DNA of 64,000 nt from assembly GCA_019119575.1 (NCBI GenBank), contig DWWT01000030.1, positions 1-64,000 of the forward strand. Reading direction: 5' to 3'. The position numbers and the translations under genes were made by a program. The stretch is from Candidatus Enterocloster excrementipullorum. Its GTDB lineage: Bacteria > Bacillota > Clostridia > Lachnospirales > Lachnospiraceae. Every line of letters begins with the position of its first letter. Position 1 is the stretch's first letter. Below, one piece after another: positions 7,310 through 15,992 of the stretch. The notes beneath the pieces are model-generated. The model had not been told where the DNA came from, made no database searches, and worked only from the letters and a program-made list of their open reading frames with translations.

Positions 7310-10300
7310 CTACCGCCTCGGTCCCTTGGGCTCGGGGGCCTCCTTCTGCTTTTCACGCTCCGGCTTTTTCACGGCCGCCTGCTCCCGGCTCTTTTTTGCC
7401 CCCCGATTTTCCGTCTTCTCCTTGGCCTCCACCTCCGCTATATTGGTCTTTTTGCGGCTTTTCTCTCTCTCCGTATTCTGCTTTTCCTGGCCGAGAACCT
7501 GATCCAGTATGCTCTCATCGATCGGCCACGTCTTTATTTTTCCGCCAAGATAATCCCTCATAGCCTTCTCGTCTGGATCCTGCTGCGCTACCAAAGCGAT
7601 AATCGCTGCATTCATGGCTGTAATCTCCTTGTCCGAGATTCGGCTGCTGAGCTCACTCACCTTTACGCCCCGCAAGAGCTCTCCTGTCCGCTCCAATGTC
7701 ATCTTGGCTGCCACTCTCTGGACCAAGGGCTGTCTTTCCTGCATGTATTCTGTCGCAAAGGAGCTAAAATACGCCAGGACGTTCAGATTGTCATCATGCT
7801 GCTTAAAGAGCTCCTCGCCCTTGGCAGTCCCTGGAGAGGAATCCTCCGGGCCGATCCTATAGCCCTCCATAAAATCCTTTGTATATTTGTTTCTCATATT
7901 CTGCACGGTCTGCGACCAGTCAACCACCATGTGACTTATAGCACACATCCGATTCAGCTGGCAAAGCCCCTTTATGGGATCGCTCCAATCAATATCCGGT
8001 ATCTGCTCCTGACTGAGCTTGTCTGCCATTCTGGCATACATACCTGCATAAAATTGTACGGATTCCCTGCGGACATCATCCGGGGCTTCGTGAACCGGAT
8101 GCTCCATCAATGCCTTTGTAAAATCCCGGCCCGCCTTCCTCCACACCTCTTTCCGATCTGTGGAAAGCATCTCATCCATGCTGGCCTGACCTTCCGCAAG
8201 CGCAAACAGGCGGACCATGTCGCTTCGAGTTGCTTCCCTTTTGATCGTGGAGAGTGTGGTTATCTCCTCCAGCCCGTTAAATATCTCGGCAATACTCTCC
8301 GGATTCTCAAAACAGTTCTCATCCCCGTTCAGGTTGTCTGTGTACTCCTGTTCCATGCCGATAGAAAGCAGCTTATGTCCCTCCACAAGCGCTCGGTCAG
8401 CTGTGCTGCCCCGATTATAAATATAGGAAAATGTCTCTTTTCTCTCCTGGTCAGGGCTGTGGGAAACGATTTTCTCATAGGCCGCCCGCAGCTTCGTATC
8501 ATGCTCTGACACACGGGATACAGACGCGGAAAGCTCCATGGGAATCTGATTTGGCTTTATGTCGTCTGCAATTATCTCCCGAATCACATCCCGCACAGCT
8601 GTTATATCCCGAAGCTCCTCGGTTACATTGGGATTCCACCGGTAATTGTCTGCCTCCTGCACAAGCCGCTGCTCAGAAGCAAGGCCATATATCAGGAAGC
8701 TTGAAGCCGCTCGGTATTTTAATTTTTCCTCTGATGTCAGGCGGGCGCTGATCTCCTGTTCGATTGCAAGGCCATCCTCGCCCGGATACAGGACATCCGT
8801 CGCTTCTGCATTAACTCTAAAACCGGTCAGCTGCGTAAAGGCCTGGGTGGCCATAGCCATGCTGTTAAGGAATTCGCTTACCTCAGGACTGCGGTTCTTC
8901 ATCACTTCCTTCACCTCATCAACCCCTGCCGTCTCCTGGGCTCCAAGGGCATACAGAAGCTCCTTTCTCACATCCATGCCCGCTGTCATGCGGATGCAGG
9001 AGGCTATAATGTCTGCCAGAGGCTTCGGATCCGCCTCCTCGCCTGCCTTGGGAGCAAACATTTTTTCCAGGGCAGCAGTAACCCTTTCCGCAGCCGCCCG
9101 CTTCTCCTGGACATATCGTTCTCCATTGGTCAGATCACTGTAGCGGATCTGGGGATTCTCCGCCATGACCAAAAACTCTGCCAAAAGCCTGCAGCCTCCC
9201 ATCTCATGGTTCAGTCCCCGCTTATAATCCTTGGGAAGGTTTGCCTCTATAGCCTTCAGCCGCTTCATATTCTCTTCACCAAAATACCGCAGACTGCCGC
9301 CATATCCTGCCTGAGGCCCCTTCGTCAGTGAGAATTTCATCTTGGCTCTGTGGTATGGATCCTCCTCTATGCGGAGCCGCCTCTTCTCCACCTCCAGAAG
9401 CCTATTCCCCATGAGACGGCGGATGTCAGAAAGCCGTTGCTCCCGCCCGTCGTCCTTCTTGTAAAAGCGTTCTGCCTTCGAGGAAGGCTTTCTCTGATAC
9501 CAGTTTTCACGCCCGTCCAAGGCCTTAAGGCCCGGCTGCACGGAGACCACGCCGATCTGGTAAGCCCCGTACTCGTCCATGCCGATTTTAGCCATCTCCA
9601 CCCGATGCTCGCAGCTGGCAATGGCCGCCATGATCTCCGCCTTTATCAGCCTCTGATCCTGTGCTGACTGCGGATCCAGGTCTCTCCCCGTGCGGTCCTT
9701 TATATATTCGTAAGCCGGCTGTCCATCGATAAAAAACAGCTGCGTCCTATCATAAATTCCCATTCTCCCATAAAGCGGGTGGGATTCAGGGGATACCCAA
9801 ATATTACTCATGTTCGCCGTATCCTCGTATACGGTCTCAGCCGACCGAAGCATAGACTCCCTATCCTCCGGACTCAGCGGCGCGGAGTCCACCCTGCCGC
9901 TCAGCTCTCCCAGCTTCATAATGTCTCCAAAGATCTGATTTTCTCTCGCCGCATTATGCCCCACATACACCCGCAGTTCATCCTGAAAACGGTCGTCTAA
10001 CGGCACCGTCTTCATATCCGGCTCGCGGATTTCCTGTCTTATAATTCGCTGCCGCTTCTCCTCCTTTTCGTATTCACTGCGCTCCTCCAGCGCCTGCTGG
10101 GACTCATGGATCGCCGCCGCATCGCTCATATCTGGCTTAGGTCTTGCGGCAGCGGCGGCCTGTACAGCTTCCCGAATGCGCTCCTGCCGGCTGAACGCCT
10201 CAAATGCCAGCACATTGTCCCCATCGCTCCCGGGAACCAGAACCTGAATCCTTTTAGATGACAGGGCGGCTTCCATAAAGTGAATCTTCATCTGCTCCGC

Positions 10301-11296
10301 GCTGTAGCCATAGGAGGCACGCTGATACTCCCCCTCCCAGAGATCATTCATGCTCTTCCCGTCAATAAAAATCTGATCAAAAATATCCTTTCCTTCCTGG
10401 GCCAGGGACTCCCGCATTCCTCTTGGAAAGACTGCGTCAAAGGTCCGGTCAAAGTTCTGGACGGCAAACTGCCTCTGCGCTGTTGTCAGCCGGGTTTTTT
10501 CCACCTCCTGGATGAGGAAGGGATCGATAAGCCCCGGCATATACTCCTGAACCTCCATCTGTACCTGTGAAAATTCCGGCCGCTCTGGCTGAATGGGTGC
10601 CTGTCCCGGCACAGATATCGGCTCTAAGGAGCTCAGATCTCCCGCCTGAATCTCCTGATACCGTCTCCACTGGTCCGCCGCCTGGGCAAACAGCCCCGCC
10701 ACATCATAAGCGGTCATATCCATGGGCTCCAGAAGCTCATTTACCGCGTCCCATGCCTCCTTGGTGTCAAGGCGGCTGCGTAAATTTGCTCCGAAGGCCA
10801 CGGCACTCCTTCCCCGCAGCGTGTTGTCACACATTGCCGCCATCAGCACGTAAAATGAACGGTAGGATAAAAACTTCTCCGGAAGCTCCAGCTGCTTTTG
10901 CTGCACCAGGCTCTTAAGCTGCGGGTCCCGGTCAGCAAATCCCATCTCATCCAGAATGCCCCAGCCAAGGCCGAGCTGATCCCCCCTGGCGCAGCAGGCA
11001 AGCGCCCTCTCATTCAGATCCAAAAGGCTTAGAAAGATCCTCCTATTTTCCTCTGGGAGAAGGCCCGCCAATGCCCTGGTCCTCTGCGTCATCTCATAAA
11101 GCTCCAGCTGAGTAGGGTCCAGGACAATATCCCCATTTACACCAAAGCGCTTCATGTCCGCATTTCCATATCTGCGGGTTCCGCGATAATTTGGATAATT
11201 CTCCAGCTCCGGATCAAGGCCCAGCTGTTCAAGCTGCGTCCTAAGCTCCTGTTCTTCCTGTTCTGCAATGCGTACCATATCTCTTTCCTGTGGCAT
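7310..11296 (-). CDS. Unrecognised large cytoplasmic protein (1328 aa)
   Basis: No family recognised. There is no signal peptide and no membrane helix. The protein is charged and mostly helical, with many E/K/R-rich segments that could form coiled coils. Two stretches look like versions of the same motif (QIFIDGKSMNDLW near residue 325 and LFFIDGQPAYEYI near 530). The last 60 residues are a lysine/glutamate-rich disordered tail ending in PKGPRR. The start is well supported: AAAGGAGG 7 bases before ATG, and a promoter at 11421-11450. The gene is followed at once by a dead MoxR-type AAA ATPase; such ATPases often work with a partner encoded beside them, so this may be the orphaned partner. Function unknown. 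Confidence 0.8.
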   Translation of the reverse strand: MPQERDMVRIAEQEEQELRTQLEQLGLDPELENYPNYRGTRRYGNADMKRFGVNGDIVLDPTQLELYEMTQRTRALAGLLPEENRRIFLSLLDLNERALACCARGDQLGLGWGILDEMGFADRDPQLKSLVQQKQLELPEKFLSYRSFYVLMAAMCDNTLRGRSAVAFGANLRSRLDTKEAWDAVNELLEPMDMTAYDVAGLFAQAADQWRRYQEIQAGDLSSLEPISVPGQAPIQPERPEFSQVQMEVQEYMPGLIDPFLIQEVEKTRLTTAQRQFAVQNFDRTFDAVFPRGMRESLAQEGKDIFDQIFIDGKSMNDLWEGEYQRASYGYSAEQMKIHFMEAALSSKRIQVLVPGSDGDNVLAFEAFSRQERIREAVQAAAAARPKPDMSDAAAIHESQQALEERSEYEKEEKRQRIIRQEIREPDMKTVPLDDRFQDELRVYVGHNAARENQIFGDIMKLGELSGRVDSAPLSPEDRESMLRSAETVYEDTANMSNIWVSPESHPLYGRMGIYDRTQLFFIDGQPAYEYIKDRTGRDLDPQSAQDQRLIKAEIMAAIASCEHRVEMAKIGMDEYGAYQIGVVSVQPGLKALDGRENWYQRKPSSKAERFYKKDDGREQRLSDIRRLMGNRLLEVEKRRLRIEEDPYHRAKMKFSLTKGPQAGYGGSLRYFGEENMKRLKAIEANLPKDYKRGLNHEMGGCRLLAEFLVMAENPQIRYSDLTNGERYVQEKRAAAERVTAALEKMFAPKAGEEADPKPLADIIASCIRMTAGMDVRKELLYALGAQETAGVDEVKEVMKNRSPEVSEFLNSMAMATQAFTQLTGFRVNAEATDVLYPGEDGLAIEQEISARLTSEEKLKYRAASSFLIYGLASEQRLVQEADNYRWNPNVTEELRDITAVRDVIREIIADDIKPNQIPMELSASVSRVSEHDTKLRAAYEKIVSHSPDQERKETFSYIYNRGSTADRALVEGHKLLSIGMEQEYTDNLNGDENCFENPESIAEIFNGLEEITTLSTIKREATRSDMVRLFALAEGQASMDEMLSTDRKEVWRKAGRDFTKALMEHPVHEAPDDVRRESVQFYAGMYARMADKLSQEQIPDIDWSDPIKGLCQLNRMCAISHMVVDWSQTVQNMRNKYTKDFMEGYRIGPEDSSPGTAKGEELFKQHDDNLNVLAYFSSFATEYMQERQPLVQRVAAKMTLERTGELLRGVKVSELSSRISDKEITAMNAAIIALVAQQDPDEKAMRDYLGGKIKTWPIDESILDQVLGQEKQNTEREKSRKKTNIAEVEAKEKTENRGAKKSREQAAVKKPEREKQKEAPEPKGPRR

Positions 11297-11420
11297 ATGT
11301 CAAACCTCCTTTGGCTTTGTATTTTCCTCCCATTCCCATCGGCAGCTCTTCTCTTCGTGCGTCTCCCGCACAGTGTCCGGTCTCCCTGTTCTGCCGGTTT
11401 TGGAAGAATTTGTTATCTAT

Positions 11421-11450
11421 ATTGTAAATGAAGAAGGCGCTTTACCGCAA
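11421..11450 (-). promoter_or_regulatory. Promoter of the 1328-aa protein gene
   Basis: On the minus strand TTGCGG (11445-11450), an 18-base spacer and TACAAT (11421-11426). It points at the gene starting at 11296, leaving a leader of about 115 bases. Confidence 0.55.
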
Positions 11451-11486
11451 GAAATATTTATAGTTATTTTCTATATTCTCACTTTA

Positions 11487-11495
11487 TGCTATGAT
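11487..11495 (+). promoter_or_regulatory. Extended -10 element before the TetR-type gene
   Basis: TGCTATGAT is an extended -10 about 75 bases before the start of the regulator at 11570. No clear -35 is seen. It is divergent from the promoter at 11421-11450. Confidence 0.45.
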
Positions 11496-11569
11496 ATCAG
11501 TTAGAGAATGCCGCCAAAAGCGGAATGCTGTGTGCACAAAACGCAGCACATCACACAGGAGAGAATCTT

Positions 11570-12127
11570 ATGGGGAAACAGGAGACAATGAAATACCGCC
11601 TGGCGCAGGCAATCCGAGAATGTATGAAAACCACGCCCGTGGACAAGATCACCATCCGGGAAATCGTTCAGACATGCGGCACAACCCGCCAGACCTTTTA
11701 CCGGCACTTTACAGACAAGTATGACCTGATCAACTGGTACTTTGACAAGCTGCTGGCGGAATCCTTTGCCCACATGGGGGAGGGAAAAACCGTGTATGAG
11801 GGGCTTGTGAAAAAGTTTCTTTACATTGAAGAGGAGCACCTGTTTTTTGCCGCCGCCTTCCGTTCGGATGACCAAAATTCCTTAAAAGAGCACGACTTTG
11901 CCCTGATTCTCTCCTTTTATCTTGACCTGATAAAGGAAAAAACGGGACGGGCCCCGGACGAGAGAATCCGCTTTCTTCTGGAAATGTACTGCCAGGGATC
12001 CATTTACATGACGGTCAAATGGGTTCTGGGCGGCTTAAAAATGACACCCAGGGAGATGGCTGCCCTCTTAGTGGACGCCATGCCGGAGCCGGTGCGAAGA
12101 CTATTTGGACAGCTCAAGCTTCTTTAA
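11570..12127 (+). CDS. TetR/AcrR family regulator, DhaS-like
   Basis: 185 residues; the ATG at 11570 has AGGAGA 7 bases upstream. The N-terminal 55 residues are a TetR helix-turn-helix (DKITIREIVQTCGTTRQTFYRHFTDKYDLINWY), and the C-terminal ligand domain (TVYEGLVKKFLYIEEEHLFFAAAFRSDDQNSLKEH) resembles DhaS, the activator of dihydroxyacetone kinase genes, more than classical repressors. No dihydroxyacetone kinase gene is in view; the next gene, 160 bases on, is an iron alcohol dehydrogenase, which is the most likely target. Whether it activates or represses cannot be told from sequence. Confidence 0.85.
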   Translation: MGKQETMKYRLAQAIRECMKTTPVDKITIREIVQTCGTTRQTFYRHFTDKYDLINWYFDKLLAESFAHMGEGKTVYEGLVKKFLYIEEEHLFFAAAFRSDDQNSLKEHDFALILSFYLDLIKEKTGRAPDERIRFLLEMYCQGSIYMTVKWVLGGLKMTPREMAALLVDAMPEPVRRLFGQLKLL

Positions 12128-12183
12128 AGATTGACGGAAATATTTTCCGCAGCGTGACAAAGCCGCCAATCTGTAACTTCCTT

Positions 12184-12211
12184 TTGCCGATTTTGTTTGT
12201 TAAAATAATAT
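12184..12211 (+). promoter_or_regulatory. Promoter of the alcohol dehydrogenase gene
   Basis: TTGCCG (12184-12189), a 16-base spacer and TAATAT (12206-12211) lie about 80 bases before the dehydrogenase start. Confidence 0.6.
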
Positions 12212-12289
12212 CAAGAAATGCGCTGAGGAGGCAAAACACATGCGCTCCCGCATCACACATTTTCACAAACCAAAAGGAGGTTTTTAATT

Positions 12290-13435
12290 ATGGCAGACAG
12301 AATCATGTTGAACGAAACTTCTTACCACGGCTCCGGCGCGATTAAGGAAATTGCAAATGAGGCCAAGGCGAGGGCATTCAAAAAAGCCTTTGTATGCTCC
12401 GATCCGGACCTGATCCGCTTTGGCGTGACTGCCAAGGTGACGGATGTGCTGGAGCAGGCCGGATTGGCCTATGAAATCTACTCCGACATCAAGGCCAATC
12501 CCACCATTGAGAACGTGCAGCACGGCGTAGAGGCATTTAAAGCAGCCGGCGCGGACTACATTGTAGCCATCGGCGGCGGCTCCTCCATGGATACGGCCAA
12601 GGCCATCGGCATCATCATCGCCAACCCGGAATTTGAGGATGTGAGAAGCCTTGAGGGCACCGCTCCCACAAAGAACCCCTGTGTTCCCATCATCGCCGTT
12701 CCCACCACTGCTGGAACCGCCGCAGAGGTGACCATCAACTACGTGATCACCGATGTGGAGCGCAAGAGAAAATTCGTCTGCGTTGATCCCCACGACATGC
12801 CCGTGGTGGCCGTCGTTGATCCGGATATGATGGCCTCCATGCCCAAGGGGCTGACCGCCTCCACCGGCATGGACGCCCTGACCCATGCCATCGAGGGCTA
12901 CACCACCAAGGCAGCCTGGGAAATGACCGATATGTTCCACTTAAAGGCCATTGCGATCATCTCCCGCTCCCTGCGCGGCGCTGTGGCCGGCACCAGGGAA
13001 GGCCGGGACGGAATGGCCCTGGGCCAGTACATCGCTGGAATGGGCTTCTCCAACGTAGGCTTAGGCATCGCCCACTCCATGGCCCACACCCTGGGCGCTG
13101 TATACGATACCCCCCACGGCGTGGCCTGCGCTATGATGCTTCCCATCGTCATGGAGTACAATGCAGAGTGCACTGGAGAGAAGTACCGCGAGATCGCCCG
13201 CGCCATGGGCGTTGCGAATGTTGACGCCATGAGCCAGGAGGAATACCGCAAAGCGGCTGTTGAAGCTGTCAGAAAGCTCTCCCAGGACGTGGGCATCCCC
13301 GCCAAGCTGGAGGCCCTGAAAGAGGAAGATCTGCAGTTCCTCGCAGAGTCCGCCTACGCGGATGCCTGCTGCCCCGGCAATCCCAAGGATACCTGCGTGG
13401 AAGATCTGAAGGAGCTGTTCCGGAAACTGATGTAA
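12290..13435 (+). CDS. Iron-containing alcohol dehydrogenase (FucO-like)
   Basis: 381 residues, normal for the group III alcohol dehydrogenases. The nucleotide-binding loop GGGSSMDTAK is at 95-104, and the metal ligands fall where FucO has them: Asp195, His199, His262 and His276. It is a cytoplasmic NAD(P)-dependent enzyme that interconverts small aldehydes and alcohols (lactaldehyde reductase, 1,3-propanediol and butanol dehydrogenases belong here); the substrate is not determined. AAAAGGAGG lies 9 bases before ATG. Its own promoter is at 12184-12211, and the DhaS-like regulator just upstream probably controls it. Confidence 0.93.
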   Translation: MADRIMLNETSYHGSGAIKEIANEAKARAFKKAFVCSDPDLIRFGVTAKVTDVLEQAGLAYEIYSDIKANPTIENVQHGVEAFKAAGADYIVAIGGGSSMDTAKAIGIIIANPEFEDVRSLEGTAPTKNPCVPIIAVPTTAGTAAEVTINYVITDVERKRKFVCVDPHDMPVVAVVDPDMMASMPKGLTASTGMDALTHAIEGYTTKAAWEMTDMFHLKAIAIISRSLRGAVAGTREGRDGMALGQYIAGMGFSNVGLGIAHSMAHTLGAVYDTPHGVACAMMLPIVMEYNAECTGEKYREIARAMGVANVDAMSQEEYRKAAVEAVRKLSQDVGIPAKLEALKEEDLQFLAESAYADACCPGNPKDTCVEDLKELFRKLM

Positions 13436-13482
13436 GCGGATGCGGGAAACGCTTCTTTGACCTTCGGGAGAAATCCTGCATC

Positions 13483-13535
13483 AAAAAGCCGGCGCCCGCC
13501 CCCTCCCGTCACCGGGAGGGAGCCGCAGCGCCGGC
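13483..13535 (-). terminator. Terminator of Mo-hydroxylase set 1
   Basis: A long GC-rich hairpin: GCCGGCGC and GCGCCGGC form the outer stem, and CCCTCCCG/CGGGAGGG the inner one. On the minus strand it is followed by TTTTT, so it ends transcription from the set 1 operon (stop 13601); on the plus strand it lacks a clean T-run but may still help end the alcohol dehydrogenase transcript. Confidence 0.75.
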
Positions 13536-13600
13536 CTTCTCTCTATCCTCTCATATACCCAATTTATCCCCCGTCAAATCCGCACGCCTCTCTGGCGCTC

Positions 13601-15979
13601 TCAAAGCCCCATGGACCTGCGGATCTGGGTCTTCAGCTCCTGCATCTTATAGCCGTTCTCTTCCAGAGGCTCTGCCCCCTCACAGGCCAGTTCCCCGGCC
13701 TTTTCGGCTGTCTCTTCGGAAATCTTTTTGCCCTTTACGTATTCCTCCACTGCAGAAAGCCTTACCGGCACCGGGGCCACGCCTCCTGCAGCCAAACGGG
13801 CGTCAGTAATCACGCCGTCCTCTTCCTTATAGGCATACGCCAGAGAGGTCACCGCAAAGTCAATGGACTCCCGCAGGCGCATCTTCATGTACCCGCAGCG
13901 CCATCCCTCCATCTTGGGAACCGTGATCTCCGTCACCAGCTCTCCGGGAGCCAGAAGCTCCACAGAATGCATGCTGCTGAAGAATTTCTCCGCCGTAAAG
14001 GTCTGCTCCGTGGTTGTAATCTCGCCGTCCAGGGCCAGAAGCACCGGGCTGATGTCTGAAGCATTCACGGAATAGCAGCCGCAGTTCATGCAGCGGCCCG
14101 CTTCCTTCCTGGCTTCCTCCCGTGTAAGGCTCGTGGAATCCTCTCGTTCCAGGGTTCTCTCCTGCACCGGGGTGTCTGCCTCCACATGGGCCTTTGTCTC
14201 CTTGATGCCGTCCTTGTCGTGGTGCAGGAAGCCGCAGCTCCCAGCCGCCCCGCAGCCGGACCGGCCCTGGACTGCGTCTGCCGGGAAGCCCATGTACTCG
14301 CTCATATGCCTTGCCGCGATGCCGCCGTCCCGGATGGCCTTGATGGCCACGGAAGGCCCGGAAGCCGCGTCGCCGCCCGCGTAAACGCCGGGTGCCCGGG
14401 TATCTTTGTGCTCGCCGATCTCGATGAGGCCCCTTGCGCTGGCAAGTTCTTCCTTGTACTTCTCACCAAGGAAGTCCAGATCCACCTTCTGGCCCGTAGC
14501 CAGGATAATGCAGTCGGACGCAAATACCTGCCGGTCTTTCTCATCATATACGGGGTGGAAATGTCCGGCCTCGTCAAACACGGCTGTGCAGCGCTTTGCC
14601 TCCAGGCCGGTCACTTTGCCGTCCTCCGAAGAGAGCACCCGTCCGAGGCCCCAGCCGTTAAAGATCTCCACGCCTTCCTCCTCGGCCCTTGCGATTTCCT
14701 CCGCAGAAGCGGGCATCTCCTGCCTCTGCTCCAGGCAGACCAGACGCACCTTCTGGGCGCCCAGGCGCACAGCGGTGAGCGCCACGTCCATGGCCACGTT
14801 TCCGCCGCCGCAGACCAGCACCTCCCGGCCAATCTGCCGGTTCATGAATGCCTTTACCTCCACCAGGAAATTCAGGCCGAACTGGGTCAGCTTCTCGCCG
14901 TCAATCCCCAGGATGGGCTGCTTCCATGCGCCGGTATCCAAGAATACGGTGTCATTTGCCTCCCGGATTTCCTCTATCTGAATATCCTTTCCCACCTCGG
15001 TAGAATACGTAAAGCAGATGCCCATGTCTGTCAGAGCCTCTGCCAGATCCCGCACATAATGCTTGGGCAGGCGGTACTCCGGAATGCCGTACATGAGCAC
15101 GCCGCCGGCCTCTTCCATCTTCTCGTAGACCGTCACGCTGTGGCCCATTTTCCGCAGATAATAAGCCGCAGTGAGCCCTGCCGGGCCGGCGCCCACGATG
15201 GCCGCCTTCTTCCCTGTCTCCTGCTCCGGCTTTTTATAAAATCTGTCCCTGTGCTCCAGAATATAATCGCCCAGGGCACGCTCCACGGAATGTACGCTCA
15301 CCGCGTCCCCGTCCGCGCACTGGTTGCATTTTCCCTGGCATACATGGGGGCATACCCGGGAGGTCAGCATGGGCATGGGGTTCACCCGCATGATAATCTC
15401 CGCCGCGCCGTCCCAGTCGTCCTCGCGGATTTTCTGCATGTAGGCCGGAATATCTGTCCCTGCGGGACATTCCGCGGAACAGGGGGGAAGTCCCGTCTTC
15501 ATGCCGCCGAAAATCGAATGATACTGATTGCGTCCCTTTACCGCGTAGCACTCATCCCCGCCCTTTCTGGCGCACATCAGCCGTCCGCCGATGGCGTGGG
15601 GATAGCGGTAATACCAGCAGCGCACATCCTGGCAGATATTGCCGCCGATGGTAGCTGCATTGCGGATAATGGGAGTGGCCACGCTCTTTGCGGCCTCCCA
15701 CAGGGCCTTCTCTTCCTTCTTAAGGAGCTCGGAATCCTCAATGTCGCAGAGCTTTGTCATGGCCCCGATGGAGATGGAATCCCCCTTGTCCCGTATGTAG
15801 GCGCTGTCCGGAATGGTCTTTAAATTTACAACAGCCTGGGGGCTCTCGGGGAGAAACTCCTTTTTCAGAGTTCCCATAAGATCCGTACCTCCGGCAATGG
15901 GTTCCGCCTTCTCATAGGAGCGCAGAGCCTTCGATGCCTCCTCAAAACTTTCCGCGTTGATATGCTCAAATTTCCTCAT
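13601..15979 (-). CDS. Mo-hydroxylase FAD subunit with a nested GltD-like oxidoreductase
   Basis: 792 residues; start ATG 15979 because AGGAGG precedes it. Residues 1-160 are the N-terminal part of a xanthine dehydrogenase-family FAD subunit: FAD loops AGGTDL (29-34) and TIGGNI (110-115), then Cys116, 121, 136 and 144, the extra [4Fe-4S] loop known from 4-hydroxybenzoyl-CoA reductase beta subunits. Residues 161-638 are a whole GltD-like module: Fe-S cysteines 167, 171, 210, 214, 218, 221, the FAD motif IVGAGPAG (261-268), the NAD(P) motif CGGGNVAMD and a C-terminal ATGQ...GGDAASG segment. Residues 639-792 resume the FAD subunit (DISPVLLALDG onward) to its normal end. The insertion would let NAD(P)H, FAD and Fe-S centres feed the Mo enzyme in one chain. 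Last gene of set 1. Confidence 0.88.
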   Translation of the reverse strand: MRKFEHINAESFEEASKALRSYEKAEPIAGGTDLMGTLKKEFLPESPQAVVNLKTIPDSAYIRDKGDSISIGAMTKLCDIEDSELLKKEEKALWEAAKSVATPIIRNAATIGGNICQDVRCWYYRYPHAIGGRLMCARKGGDECYAVKGRNQYHSIFGGMKTGLPPCSAECPAGTDIPAYMQKIREDDWDGAAEIIMRVNPMPMLTSRVCPHVCQGKCNQCADGDAVSVHSVERALGDYILEHRDRFYKKPEQETGKKAAIVGAGPAGLTAAYYLRKMGHSVTVYEKMEEAGGVLMYGIPEYRLPKHYVRDLAEALTDMGICFTYSTEVGKDIQIEEIREANDTVFLDTGAWKQPILGIDGEKLTQFGLNFLVEVKAFMNRQIGREVLVCGGGNVAMDVALTAVRLGAQKVRLVCLEQRQEMPASAEEIARAEEEGVEIFNGWGLGRVLSSEDGKVTGLEAKRCTAVFDEAGHFHPVYDEKDRQVFASDCIILATGQKVDLDFLGEKYKEELASARGLIEIGEHKDTRAPGVYAGGDAASGPSVAIKAIRDGGIAARHMSEYMGFPADAVQGRSGCGAAGSCGFLHHDKDGIKETKAHVEADTPVQERTLEREDSTSLTREEARKEAGRCMNCGCYSVNASDISPVLLALDGEITTTEQTFTAEKFFSSMHSVELLAPGELVTEITVPKMEGWRCGYMKMRLRESIDFAVTSLAYAYKEEDGVITDARLAAGGVAPVPVRLSAVEEYVKGKKISEETAEKAGELACEGAEPLEENGYKMQELKTQIRRSMGL

Positions 15980-15992
15980 CTTTCTCCACCTC

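Noticed and set aside
9367..9667. Overlapping open frames inside the 1328-residue gene
   Set aside because: Short, on both strands, without ribosome sites; explained by the long real gene.
14186..15823. 545-codon open frame on the plus strand
   Set aside because: It is antisense to the nested FAD-GltD gene, whose motifs are unmistakable; its own translation is His/Pro/Leu-rich without any domain and no ribosome site.
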